5,140 nucleotides of DNA from Holosporales bacterium (GTDB lineage Bacteria; Pseudomonadota; Alphaproteobacteria; Caedimonadales; UBA9215), in contig DOCA01000008.1 of the NCBI GenBank assembly GCA_003503995.1, forward strand, positions 1 through 5,140. Direction: 5' to 3'. This document shows, in pieces, positions 1 through 5,111 of this stretch. Made by a program: the position numbers and the translations under genes. The notes below the pieces were generated by a model. It saw only the letters and a program-made list of their open reading frames with translations. It was not told the origin of the DNA and ran no database searches. The stretch's first letter is position 1; every line of letters starts with the position of its first letter.

Positions 1-55
1 ACCACGCTTCCGGACGTATACGAATTAATCGTTTTTTAAATGCGTTATTAAGCAT
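1..55 (-). CDS. 5' end of an unidentified protein, cut by the window edge
   Basis: An open frame runs from an ATG at 55-53 to the window edge without a stop and encodes 18 residues, MLNNAFKKRLIRIRPEAW. The start is supported by a strong Shine-Dalgarno sequence, GGGAGA (complement of 61-66), five bases upstream of the ATG, and by a promoter-like element further upstream (90-118). The visible N-terminus is basic (K, K, R, R, R) and has no signal peptide or membrane segment. I do not recognise the family from so few residues. In some alphaproteobacteria coaD follows gyrA, but these residues do not look like the start of CoaD. The gene is co-oriented with gyrA and ssb but is separated from them by another gene and a terminator, so it probably has its own promoter. 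Confidence 0.55.
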   Translation of the reverse strand, partial: MLNNAFKKRLIRIRPEAW

Positions 56-89
56 GTAAATCTCCCTGTTTTGAAAGTATGATAATACT

Positions 90-118
90 ATTATGTGGTG
101 TGGTTTTTTAATTGTCTA
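90..118 (-). promoter_or_regulatory. Sigma-70-type promoter candidate for the left-edge gene
   Basis: Read on the minus strand, the sequence has TAGACA (complement of 113-118; five of six match TTGACA), a 17-base spacer, and CATAAT (complement of 90-95; five of six match TATAAT). Transcription would start near position 83, giving a leader of roughly 28 bases before the ATG at 55. A perfect inverted repeat, ATAATA-C-TATTAT (82-94), overlaps the -10 box and predicted start, where a repressor could bind. The match is good, but promoter calls in AT-rich DNA are prone to chance hits. Confidence 0.5.
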
Positions 119-124
119 TGATTA

Positions 125-166
125 TTATAGAGAGGGAAATACTACCCCCCCTGTTTATAGAGAGGG
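125..166. repeat. Two 12-bp direct repeats 30 bp apart upstream of the promoter
   Basis: TTATAGAGAGGG occurs exactly at 125-136 and again at 155-166. The copies are 30 bp apart start to start, close to three helical turns, so they face the same side of the DNA. A run of seven C residues (145-151) lies between them. The nearer copy ends six bases from the -35 box of the candidate promoter at 90-118, a placement that would suit an activator. The repeat itself is seen directly; a regulatory role is inference. The rest of 167-245 shows no gene or clear site. Confidence 0.6.
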
Positions 167-245
167 TTCTAAATGTCAAACCTCCGAAAGCAGGCCCATT
201 GAAAACCTCGCATTTGAAGGGATATAGAAGCTCTCAAGCGCGCCC

Positions 246-995
246 TTAGGCAGCATGAGGAGTAGTTGAGTTGTCTTTATATTTTTCTAATAGCCTTTCT
301 GTCAAGCCAACCAGGGCAACTTTATCCGTTTCAAAATTGTAATTCTTTTTCTTCATTTCTTTTTCCACAACTTTTGGATAATTGTAAGTGGTAAAATGAG
401 ACGCGAGCCCAAGGTCTGTGAGTTCATTTTCAGGGAACTCATCTTCTAAGCAGGTTTGGGCAATTTTATGGATGCTTTCAATTTCGTCTTTTGTAAGATC
501 AGGGGTGTTTTTGACCTTTTTCAATGTATTGTATATCTCGCAAACTGTTTGTTCGTGAAATGTTTTGAAGTGATAAAGTGGGGCAATATTTCCAAAGGGG
601 AGTTTTATAAATACCATTGAGGAAAAAAGTGTAATCATCATCCCTATGAAAATAATTTCATGGGGTGTTACATAATGTTCAAAAATCTTTGAGAAGGATG
701 TGTATAAGTCATATGCTGCATAATTTACTATCGCAATAAAAAAAAGTGTAATAGGAATTATGCGAATATTATCTAGTATCATTGTAGCAGTACGGAGGTG
801 AGGGTTTTGAACGAGATGTTTTTTTGTTTTGTAGTTGCGAAGAATGAATTTCAACCTTTTTTCATGTTTTTCTATACTTAATTTATATTTCAAAATCTCA
901 ATGAGTCTCTTTTTTGGTGTGCCATATAAGAATACATACAATGCTATAATGGAAGCTGGTACTCCTAAAATATTAAAATAATTCCATGTGTCCAT
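246..995 (-). CDS. Uncharacterised 249-residue protein with three predicted membrane segments
   Basis: I do not recognise this family. The ATG at 995 has an AAAGGA Shine-Dalgarno (complement of 1005-1010) nine bases upstream, and an in-frame TAG two codons before it rules out a longer start. Three hydrophobic stretches look like membrane helices, at about residues 7-24, 77-97 and 112-132. The loop from 28 to 68 is strongly basic (many K, R and H) and probably cytoplasmic. By the positive-inside rule, the N-terminus would then be periplasmic, 98-110 a short periplasmic loop, and 133-249 a soluble cytoplasmic domain with charged, probably helical stretches (around 148-185 and 205-240). There is no cleavable signal peptide and no catalytic motif that I can name. 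The DNA is rich in A+T and in AAA, TTT and ATT codons compared with gyrA next door, which suggests a weakly constrained or acquired gene. It lies 210 bp downstream of gyrA, beyond a terminator, and no clear terminator follows it. Confidence 0.8.
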   Translation of the reverse strand: MDTWNYFNILGVPASIIALYVFLYGTPKKRLIEILKYKLSIEKHEKRLKFILRNYKTKKHLVQNPHLRTATMILDNIRIIPITLFFIAIVNYAAYDLYTSFSKIFEHYVTPHEIIFIGMMITLFSSMVFIKLPFGNIAPLYHFKTFHEQTVCEIYNTLKKVKNTPDLTKDEIESIHKIAQTCLEDEFPENELTDLGLASHFTTYNYPKVVEKEMKKKNYNFETDKVALVGLTERLLEKYKDNSTTPHAA

Positions 996-1097
996 AATCT
1001 AAGGTCCTTTGTGTTTGAGTGCATAAAAGGAGAGTGCAAAGGCCAAAAACGTGGGCTGAGCTTGGTTTGAAATCTCTCTGTAAAGCCGATGGTGTTC

Positions 1098-1126
1098 TTT
1101 ATTTTCCACTAAGTTAACTGATTCAA
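1098..1126 (-). promoter_or_regulatory. Weak promoter candidate for the membrane-protein gene
   Basis: On the minus strand TTGAAT (complement of 1121-1126) and AATAAA (complement of 1098-1103) are separated by 17 bases. Each matches the sigma-70 consensus at four of six positions. The site lies just beyond the gyrA terminator and about 100 bases before the ATG at 995, the expected place for an independent promoter. The long leader contains a short direct repeat, GAGTGCA, at 1017-1023 and 1032-1038. The match is weak and could be chance. Confidence 0.25.
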
Positions 1127-1148
1127 GTTCCTTTTAAAAGAGCAAAAT

Positions 1149-1173
1149 AAAACCCCGCATTTAGCGAGGTTTT
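1149..1173 (-). terminator. Rho-independent terminator after gyrA, potentially bidirectional
   Basis: AAAACCCCGC (1149-1158) and GCGAGGTTTT (1164-1173) form a 10-bp stem with one G-U pair on the gyrA-sense transcript (a C-A mismatch on the other strand) and a five-base loop. In the gyrA direction the stem is GC-rich at its top and its closing T run continues as ATTTT, about 30 bp past the gyrA stop codon. On the plus strand the stem is followed by further T-rich sequence to 1182, so it could also stop antisense transcription, although no plus-strand gene is present nearby. Confidence 0.85.
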
Positions 1174-1205
1174 TGCGTTTTTAAGGATATTGAAACGTCG
1201 GGAGG

Positions 1206-4007
1206 TTAATCCTCAGAGGCGTCGGTCTCTTGAGTCTCATCTTCAGCCTCAGCCGTTGTCTGATCATCAGCTACCGCAGAATCCTCAGTAGATGCGCTGT
1301 CTGCCTCCTCTTCTTCATCGGTCTCTTCGTCTTGAAGGCCATCGGCTGCAATACGGGCGACAGAGACAACGGTCTCATCTTTAGCAACTCTAAAGAGCGT
1401 AACACCTTGGGTGGAACGTCCCGCAATTCTCACATCATCAATGGTAAAGCGGATGAGCTTACCAGCATCTGTAACCAACACAAGGTCATCGCCTTCAGCC
1501 GTGATAAAGGATCCCGCAACATCACCATTTTTCGATGTTAAAGTCATGTTAGAAATACCAAGGCCTCCGCGACCACTGACACGATATTCATAGGCAGAGG
1601 TGCGTTTTCCAAAGCCTTTTGTTGTAGCCGTTGTAATGAATTGCTCACGGGCTTCGAGTTCGTCAAAACGCTCTGGAGAGAGAAGGGCATTACTACCTAT
1701 TTCGTTAGATTCATCGGTTCCAGCTTCTTCATCACCGCCGCGTTTTTGGCGAGAAAGGCGGAGGTAGGAATCGCGTTCTTCCATGGTAAATGTCACATGA
1801 TTAAGGATAGAAAGAGAGATAATCTCATCCTTAGGTGCAAGCTTGATACCCCGCACACCTGTTGAATTCCGGCTTGCAAAGACCCGTAAGGTTTCAATGC
1901 TAAAGCGGATGCACTTTCCTTTTAAGGTGGTGAGTAAAATGTCCTGATCAGGATTACACATTTTAACGGCTACAAGTTGTTCATCACCCTCTAATTTCAT
2001 GGCGATTTTACCGTTGGCACGTACATTCAAAAAGTCTTCAAGGGCATTTCGGCGCACATTACCAGAGCTTGTTGCAAAAATAATGCTCTTGTTTTCAAGA
2101 ACTTCAGGTTCGCCAACGATGGGCATAATAGTCGAAATTTTCTCGTCTTGATCGATGGGAAGAAGATTTACCATGGCTTTACCGAGGGAGGTTGGTGACC
2201 CCAAGGGAAGCTTATAGACCTTCATCACATGGGCAATGCCCTTGTTGGTAAAGAACAAAATAGGGGTGTGGGTATTGGCCACAAAGATTTCGCTGACCAC
2301 ATCCTCATCACGGGTAGACATGCCAGAGCGACCTTTACCGCCGCGTTTTTGCGCACGGTACGTCGCCAAAGGAACTCGCTTGATATAGCCATTTTGGCTG
2401 ACCGTTACGACCATATCTTCTTTTTGAATCAGGTCTTCCATATCAATGGTCAGCTCGATGTCCGCAATTTCAGAGCGTCTTGGCGTGGCGAAGTTCTCTT
2501 TAATTTCTAGGAATTCATCGGTCATGATGCCAAAGATGCGTTCGCGGGAGGCTAGAATCTCGAGGTAGTCTTTGATTTGCGCTACAATTTCTTCGAGCTC
2601 ATTGGCGATTTTTTCGCGCTCAAGGCCTGTTAGGCGATGGAGTTTTAATTCTAGAATGGCGCGGGCTTGGGCTTCGGATAAACGGTACGTGCCGTTATCA
2701 ATTTTATGACCAGGCTCGTTCACAAGCTCAATTAAAGGCGCAACAGAATCGCAAGGCCATTTATGGCCAAGTAAAGCTTCTCGCGCAGCCTGAGGGTCTT
2801 TGGCCCCTTTAATCATAGCGATGATTTCATCAATATTAGCAACAGCAACGGCCAGACCAATTAAGATGTGAGCGCGTCGTTGGGCTTTCGCAAGCTCGTA
2901 CTTGACGCGGCGGACAATGACTTCTTCACGGAATTCAATAAAGGCTTTGATGATATCACGGAGATTCATCAGTTTGGGTTGCCCTTGGTCAAGGGCCAAC
3001 ATGTTCACGCCAAAAGAAGTTTGTAGAGGCGTGTGGCGGAAGAGTTGGTTCAAAACCACTTCGCCAACGGCATCGCGTTTAAGCTCAACCACAACGCGAA
3101 CACCATCTCTGTCAGATTCATCGCGAAGGTCAGAAATGCCTTCAATGACTTTGTTCTTAACGACTTCAGCCATGCGCTCAACCATGCGCGCTTTATTCAC
3201 TTGGTAGGGAATTTCTGTAATAATGATGGCGTGGCGATCTTTGCGAACTTCTTCAAAGTGGGTTTTGCCTCGCATCATTACCGAACCGCGCCCCGTATGA
3301 AAAGCAGAGGTTAAACCAGCTCGCCCTAAAATCAGAGCACCCGTTGGGAAGTCAGGTCCTTTGACGTGCTCCATGAGACCTTCAACGGTAATATCTGGAT
3401 TTTCTACATAAGCGCAGCACGCATCTAAAAGCTCGCCTAAGTTATGAGGAGGGATGTTTGTGGCCATACCAACAGCAATACCGCTACCACCATTGGCGAG
3501 GATATTGGGAAAGCGTGCTGGCAAGACAATAGGTTCGTGCTCGCTCTCATCATAGTTGGGGCGGAAATCAACGGTATCTTTATCGATGTCATCCAGCAAC
3601 GAGCGCGCAACTTTTGCAAGGCGTGCTTCCGTATAACGGGAGGCCGCTGCAGGGTCACCATCCATAGAGCCAAAGTTACCTTGGCCATCAATCAATGGCA
3701 CCCGCAAAGAAAAATCTTGGGCCATACGAACCATAGCATCGTAAATGGCCATATCACCATGGGGGTGATACTTCGCCATAACGTCACCGGTCACACGGGC
3801 AGATTTGCGGTAGGGCTTGTTAAAGTCAAAGCCAGACTCGTTCATTGAGTGTAGGATACGGCGATGAACAGGTTTTAGGCCATCTCGTACATCGGGCAAG
3901 GCTCGTGAGACGATAACGCTCATGGCGTAATCGAGGTAAGAGGTTTTCATCTCTTCTTCAATTGAAACACTGATAATGTCTTTTGTTAGTGTGTTTTCTG
4001 CGTTCAC
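1206..4007 (-). CDS. gyrA: DNA gyrase subunit A
   Basis: GyrA is the DNA-breaking subunit of the A2B2 gyrase, which uses ATP to introduce negative supercoils. The 933-residue product is full length. The N-terminal breakage-reunion domain (about 30-510) contains YHPHGD (80-85) and the catalytic pair R124-Y125; Y125 forms the covalent link to DNA. SGIAVGMATNIPPHNL is at 175-190, and the helical C-gate region lies about 355-490. The C-terminal DNA-wrapping pinwheel (about 515-890) has the GyrA box QKRGGKG at 553-559, which distinguishes it from ParC. A charged insert at about 740-788 resembles that of alphaproteobacterial GyrAs. The tail 891-933 has 21 D/E among 43 residues and no K or R. The position equivalent to E. 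coli Ser83 is Met86, while Asp87 is kept as Asp90. Translation starts at GTG (4007-4005): an in-frame TAG lies four codons upstream, and the next Met (20) is inside conserved sequence. It is probably cotranscribed with ssb, 54 bp upstream. Confidence 0.99.
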   Translation of the reverse strand: MNAENTLTKDIISVSIEEEMKTSYLDYAMSVIVSRALPDVRDGLKPVHRRILHSMNESGFDFNKPYRKSARVTGDVMAKYHPHGDMAIYDAMVRMAQDFSLRVPLIDGQGNFGSMDGDPAAASRYTEARLAKVARSLLDDIDKDTVDFRPNYDESEHEPIVLPARFPNILANGGSGIAVGMATNIPPHNLGELLDACCAYVENPDITVEGLMEHVKGPDFPTGALILGRAGLTSAFHTGRGSVMMRGKTHFEEVRKDRHAIIITEIPYQVNKARMVERMAEVVKNKVIEGISDLRDESDRDGVRVVVELKRDAVGEVVLNQLFRHTPLQTSFGVNMLALDQGQPKLMNLRDIIKAFIEFREEVIVRRVKYELAKAQRRAHILIGLAVAVANIDEIIAMIKGAKDPQAAREALLGHKWPCDSVAPLIELVNEPGHKIDNGTYRLSEAQARAILELKLHRLTGLEREKIANELEEIVAQIKDYLEILASRERIFGIMTDEFLEIKENFATPRRSEIADIELTIDMEDLIQKEDMVVTVSQNGYIKRVPLATYRAQKRGGKGRSGMSTRDEDVVSEIFVANTHTPILFFTNKGIAHVMKVYKLPLGSPTSLGKAMVNLLPIDQDEKISTIMPIVGEPEVLENKSIIFATSSGNVRRNALEDFLNVRANGKIAMKLEGDEQLVAVKMCNPDQDILLTTLKGKCIRFSIETLRVFASRNSTGVRGIKLAPKDEIISLSILNHVTFTMEERDSYLRLSRQKRGGDEEAGTDESNEIGSNALLSPERFDELEAREQFITTATTKGFGKRTSAYEYRVSGRGGLGISNMTLTSKNGDVAGSFITAEGDDLVLVTDAGKLIRFTIDDVRIAGRSTQGVTLFRVAKDETVVSVARIAADGLQDEETDEEEEADSASTEDSAVADDQTTAEAEDETQETDASED

Positions 4008-4013
4008 GAAAGG

Positions 4014-4018
4014 CCTCT
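4014..4018 (-). promoter_or_regulatory. Ribosome binding site that fixes the GTG start of gyrA
   Basis: On the minus strand AGAGG (complement of 4014-4018) sits six bases before the GTG at 4007-4005. The in-frame stop TAG (complement of 4017-4019) overlaps this site, so translation in this frame cannot begin further upstream. Together these support GTG as the true start of gyrA. Confidence 0.75.
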
Positions 4019-4061
4019 ACGACGTTGGTTAATCTCTAGGAAACAATAGAAGAATAAGTCT

Positions 4062-4550
4062 TTAAAAGGGGATATCATCCTCTAGTTCTTGTGAGAGATC
4101 TGGGGCGGCTTGAGCAGAGGCTTGTCGGCTAGGGGCACCAAAGTTGCTGCTAGAACTACCACCAAAAGAGCTTTCTCCCATGGAATCACTATCTCCGCTT
4201 TTACCATCAAGCATAGTTAGTTCTCCGCGATAACGTTGTAAAACAACTTCTGTTGTGTATTTTTCTTGACCTTGTTGGTCTGTCCATTTACGTGTTTGGA
4301 GCTGCCCCTCAAGATAAACCTTTGAGCCCTTGCGAAGATATTTTTCACAGACATCGGCTAAGCGCTCATTGAACACAACGACACGATGCCATTCTGTTTT
4401 ATCTTTACGCTCGCCAGATGTTTTATCTTTCCAGGACTCAGACGTTGCAACGGAAAGTTGGACGATTTTCATACCATCAGCAGAGTGACGAATTTCTGGG
4501 TCGCGACCCAAATTACCCACAAGAATTACTTTGTTAACGGAACCAGCCAT
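4062..4550 (-). CDS. ssb: Single-stranded DNA-binding protein
   Basis: SSB is the cytoplasmic, normally tetrameric protein that coats single-stranded DNA in replication, recombination and repair. The product is 162 residues, a usual length. The OB-fold spans about 1-112, with VNKVILVGNLGRDPE (5-19), TEWHRVV (52-58) and TTEVV (99-103). Aromatic residues known to stack on DNA in E. coli SSB are present as W40, W54, F60 and W89. A Gly/Ser/Gln/Ala-rich linker (about 116-152) leads to the acidic tip ELEDDIPF, the docking site for partner proteins in this family. I chose the ATG at 4550, giving MAGSVNK, because AAGG (complement of 4559-4562) is eight bases upstream. An in-frame GTG at 4559 would add three residues, but it overlaps that ribosome site. 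No terminator is seen before gyrA, so the two are probably cotranscribed. In many alphaproteobacteria ssb lies beside a divergent uvrA; here a small unknown gene occupies that position. Confidence 0.98.
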   Translation of the reverse strand: MAGSVNKVILVGNLGRDPEIRHSADGMKIVQLSVATSESWKDKTSGERKDKTEWHRVVVFNERLADVCEKYLRKGSKVYLEGQLQTRKWTDQQGQEKYTTEVVLQRYRGELTMLDGKSGDSDSMGESSFGGSSSSNFGAPSRQASAQAAPDLSQELEDDIPF

Positions 4551-4558
4551 GAAATACA

Positions 4559-4562
4559 CCTT
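4559..4562 (-). promoter_or_regulatory. Ribosome binding site that decides the ssb start
   Basis: AAGG on the minus strand, preceded by a run of A, lies eight bases before the ATG at 4550-4548. The upstream in-frame GTG at 4559-4557 begins with the last G of this site, so it cannot use it. The ATG start also gives the N-terminus usual for bacterial SSB. Confidence 0.7.
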
Positions 4563-4585
4563 TTTTCTAATTTTATACTCCCTAA

Positions 4586-4614
4586 TTTATAGAACATCCT
4601 TACTCCTCTGGCTA
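4586..4614 (-). promoter_or_regulatory. Promoter candidate for ssb (and probably gyrA)
   Basis: On the minus strand TAGCCA (complement of 4609-4614; four of six consensus positions), a 17-base spacer and TATAAA (complement of 4586-4591; five of six) precede ssb. Transcription would start near 4579 and give a leader of about 29 bases. A second TATAAA (complement of 4573-4578) lies closer to the gene but has no acceptable -35 box. I looked for the alphaproteobacterial LexA box GTTC-N7-GTTC and found none, so SOS control is not supported here. Confidence 0.4.
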
Positions 4615-4685
4615 GGGGATTTTTAGACTGTTTGAACAAAATTCATAACTGTGAAATCACAAAAAAAACTTATTAAAAAAAATGG

Positions 4686-4717
4686 AAAGTTAAAGCGTTA
4701 ACTTTTTGTTAACTTTT
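4686..4717. promoter_or_regulatory. CtrA-type box and inverted repeat in the divergent ssb control region
   Basis: TTAA (4698-4701), seven bases, then TTAAC (4709-4713) exactly matches the published CtrA consensus TTAA-N7-TTAAC. It arises from a tandem direct repeat GTTAACTTTT at 4697-4706 and 4708-4717, 11 bp apart. The first copy also pairs with AAAGTTAA (4686-4693) as a perfect 8-bp inverted repeat around AGCG. Two A8 tracts (4661-4668 and 4675-4682) lie just to the left and could bend the DNA. The box ends 44 bases before the ATG at 4758 and lies about 120 bases upstream of the predicted ssb start site. That spacing suits control of the plus-strand gene better than ssb. A poor -10 candidate, GATAGA (4722-4727), follows. 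The sequence match is direct; CtrA binding is inference. Confidence 0.5.
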
Positions 4718-4757
4718 AGGCGATAGAAAGAAAACAGAACAGGTAGGTCCCCCATAA

Positions 4758-5090
4758 ATGGCTGAAAATTTAGCAGGAAACAGGAAATCAATTGCTATAG
4801 GTGAGAATGACGTCGCACTCATCTTTAAAGAAGACGGCCATGTGGACCTATCTTTTCCTGAAATGACAGGAGATCACGTACCAGAACATGTGATGGCGGC
4901 CTTAGTGCTTTCCTACGCTGTGGTGGATGAAGAATTTTTTGCTCTTATTCAGGATCGTTTTGCACAACAGGCAAGCGTAACCCTAGAAGAGGAAGTGATG
5001 AACTCCTCAGAGGATGAAAAAGAAGAAGAGGCAGAAGATTTGCTTTTTTCTAAAATAAGCACGCCTCCCCACCTTACCGTGGTTTCATAA
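4758..5090 (+). CDS. Small acidic protein of unknown function, divergent from ssb
   Basis: I do not recognise this 110-residue protein. The ATG at 4758 is preceded directly by an in-frame TAA (4755-4757), so it cannot start earlier. AGGT (4745-4748) nine bases upstream is a modest ribosome site. The N-terminal half looks folded: alternating hydrophobic residues at about 10-34 suggest a beta hairpin (SIAIGENDVALIFKEDGHVD), followed by probable helices at 41-55 (VPEHVMAALVLSYAVV) and 57-70. The section from 77 to 94 is very acidic (LEEEVMNSSEDEKEEEAED) and probably disordered. There is no signal peptide, membrane helix, cysteine or metal motif, so it is probably cytoplasmic. It shares a control region with ssb and is followed 21 bp later by another start on the same strand, so it is probably first in an operon. 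A DNA-mimic or adaptor role could be imagined from the acidity, but nothing in the sequence demonstrates it. Confidence 0.8.
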   Translation: MAENLAGNRKSIAIGENDVALIFKEDGHVDLSFPEMTGDHVPEHVMAALVLSYAVVDEEFFALIQDRFAQQASVTLEEEVMNSSEDEKEEEAEDLLFSKISTPPHLTVVS

Positions 5091-5100
5091 AAAGGTTGGG
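5068..5100 (+). other. Imperfect hairpin over the stop codon of the acidic-protein gene
   Basis: CCCACCTT (5068-5075) can pair with AAGGTTGGG (5092-5100), giving eight pairs with a one-base bulge and a 16-base loop that contains the TAA at 5088-5090. No T run follows, so it is not a standard terminator. The right arm includes the only purine-rich ribosome-site candidates for the next start at 5112, so ribosomes finishing the upstream gene could open the hairpin and couple translation. This is inference from base pairing only. Confidence 0.25.
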
Positions 5101-5111
5101 TCTAGACTAGC

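Noticed and set aside
173..202. Nine-residue frame MSNLRKQAH with a GAGAGGG ribosome-like site six bases upstream
   Set aside because: The ribosome-like site is part of the 12-bp direct repeat, no plus-strand promoter or downstream plus-strand gene exists, and the frame is too short to support.
199..228. Plus-strand promoter-like TTGAAA-18-TATAGA
   Set aside because: It would drive antisense transcription into the gene at 246-995, and a single match in AT-rich DNA is weak evidence.
1230..3848. Several open frames of 60-134 codons on the plus strand inside gyrA, and one of 84 codons on the minus strand at 3437-3691
   Set aside because: They overlap the fully conserved gyrA frame, have no supporting family features, and are expected shadows of a long constrained gene.
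4551..4559. GTG at 4559 as the ssb start (three extra residues)
   Set aside because: It overlaps the Shine-Dalgarno sequence that serves the ATG at 4550, and the usual SSB N-terminus begins at that ATG.
4386..4592. Plus-strand frame of 68 codons across the ssb 5' end
   Set aside because: It lies almost wholly antisense to the conserved OB-fold of ssb and reads into its promoter; it is a shadow frame.
4560..4757. Alphaproteobacterial LexA (SOS) box GTTC-N7-GTTC upstream of ssb
   Set aside because: GTTC or GAAC half-sites occur alone at several places, but no pair has the required spacing.
4560..4757. DnaA boxes or a replication origin in the AT-rich ssb upstream region
   Set aside because: No TTATCCACA-like site is present; AT-richness alone is not evidence of an origin.
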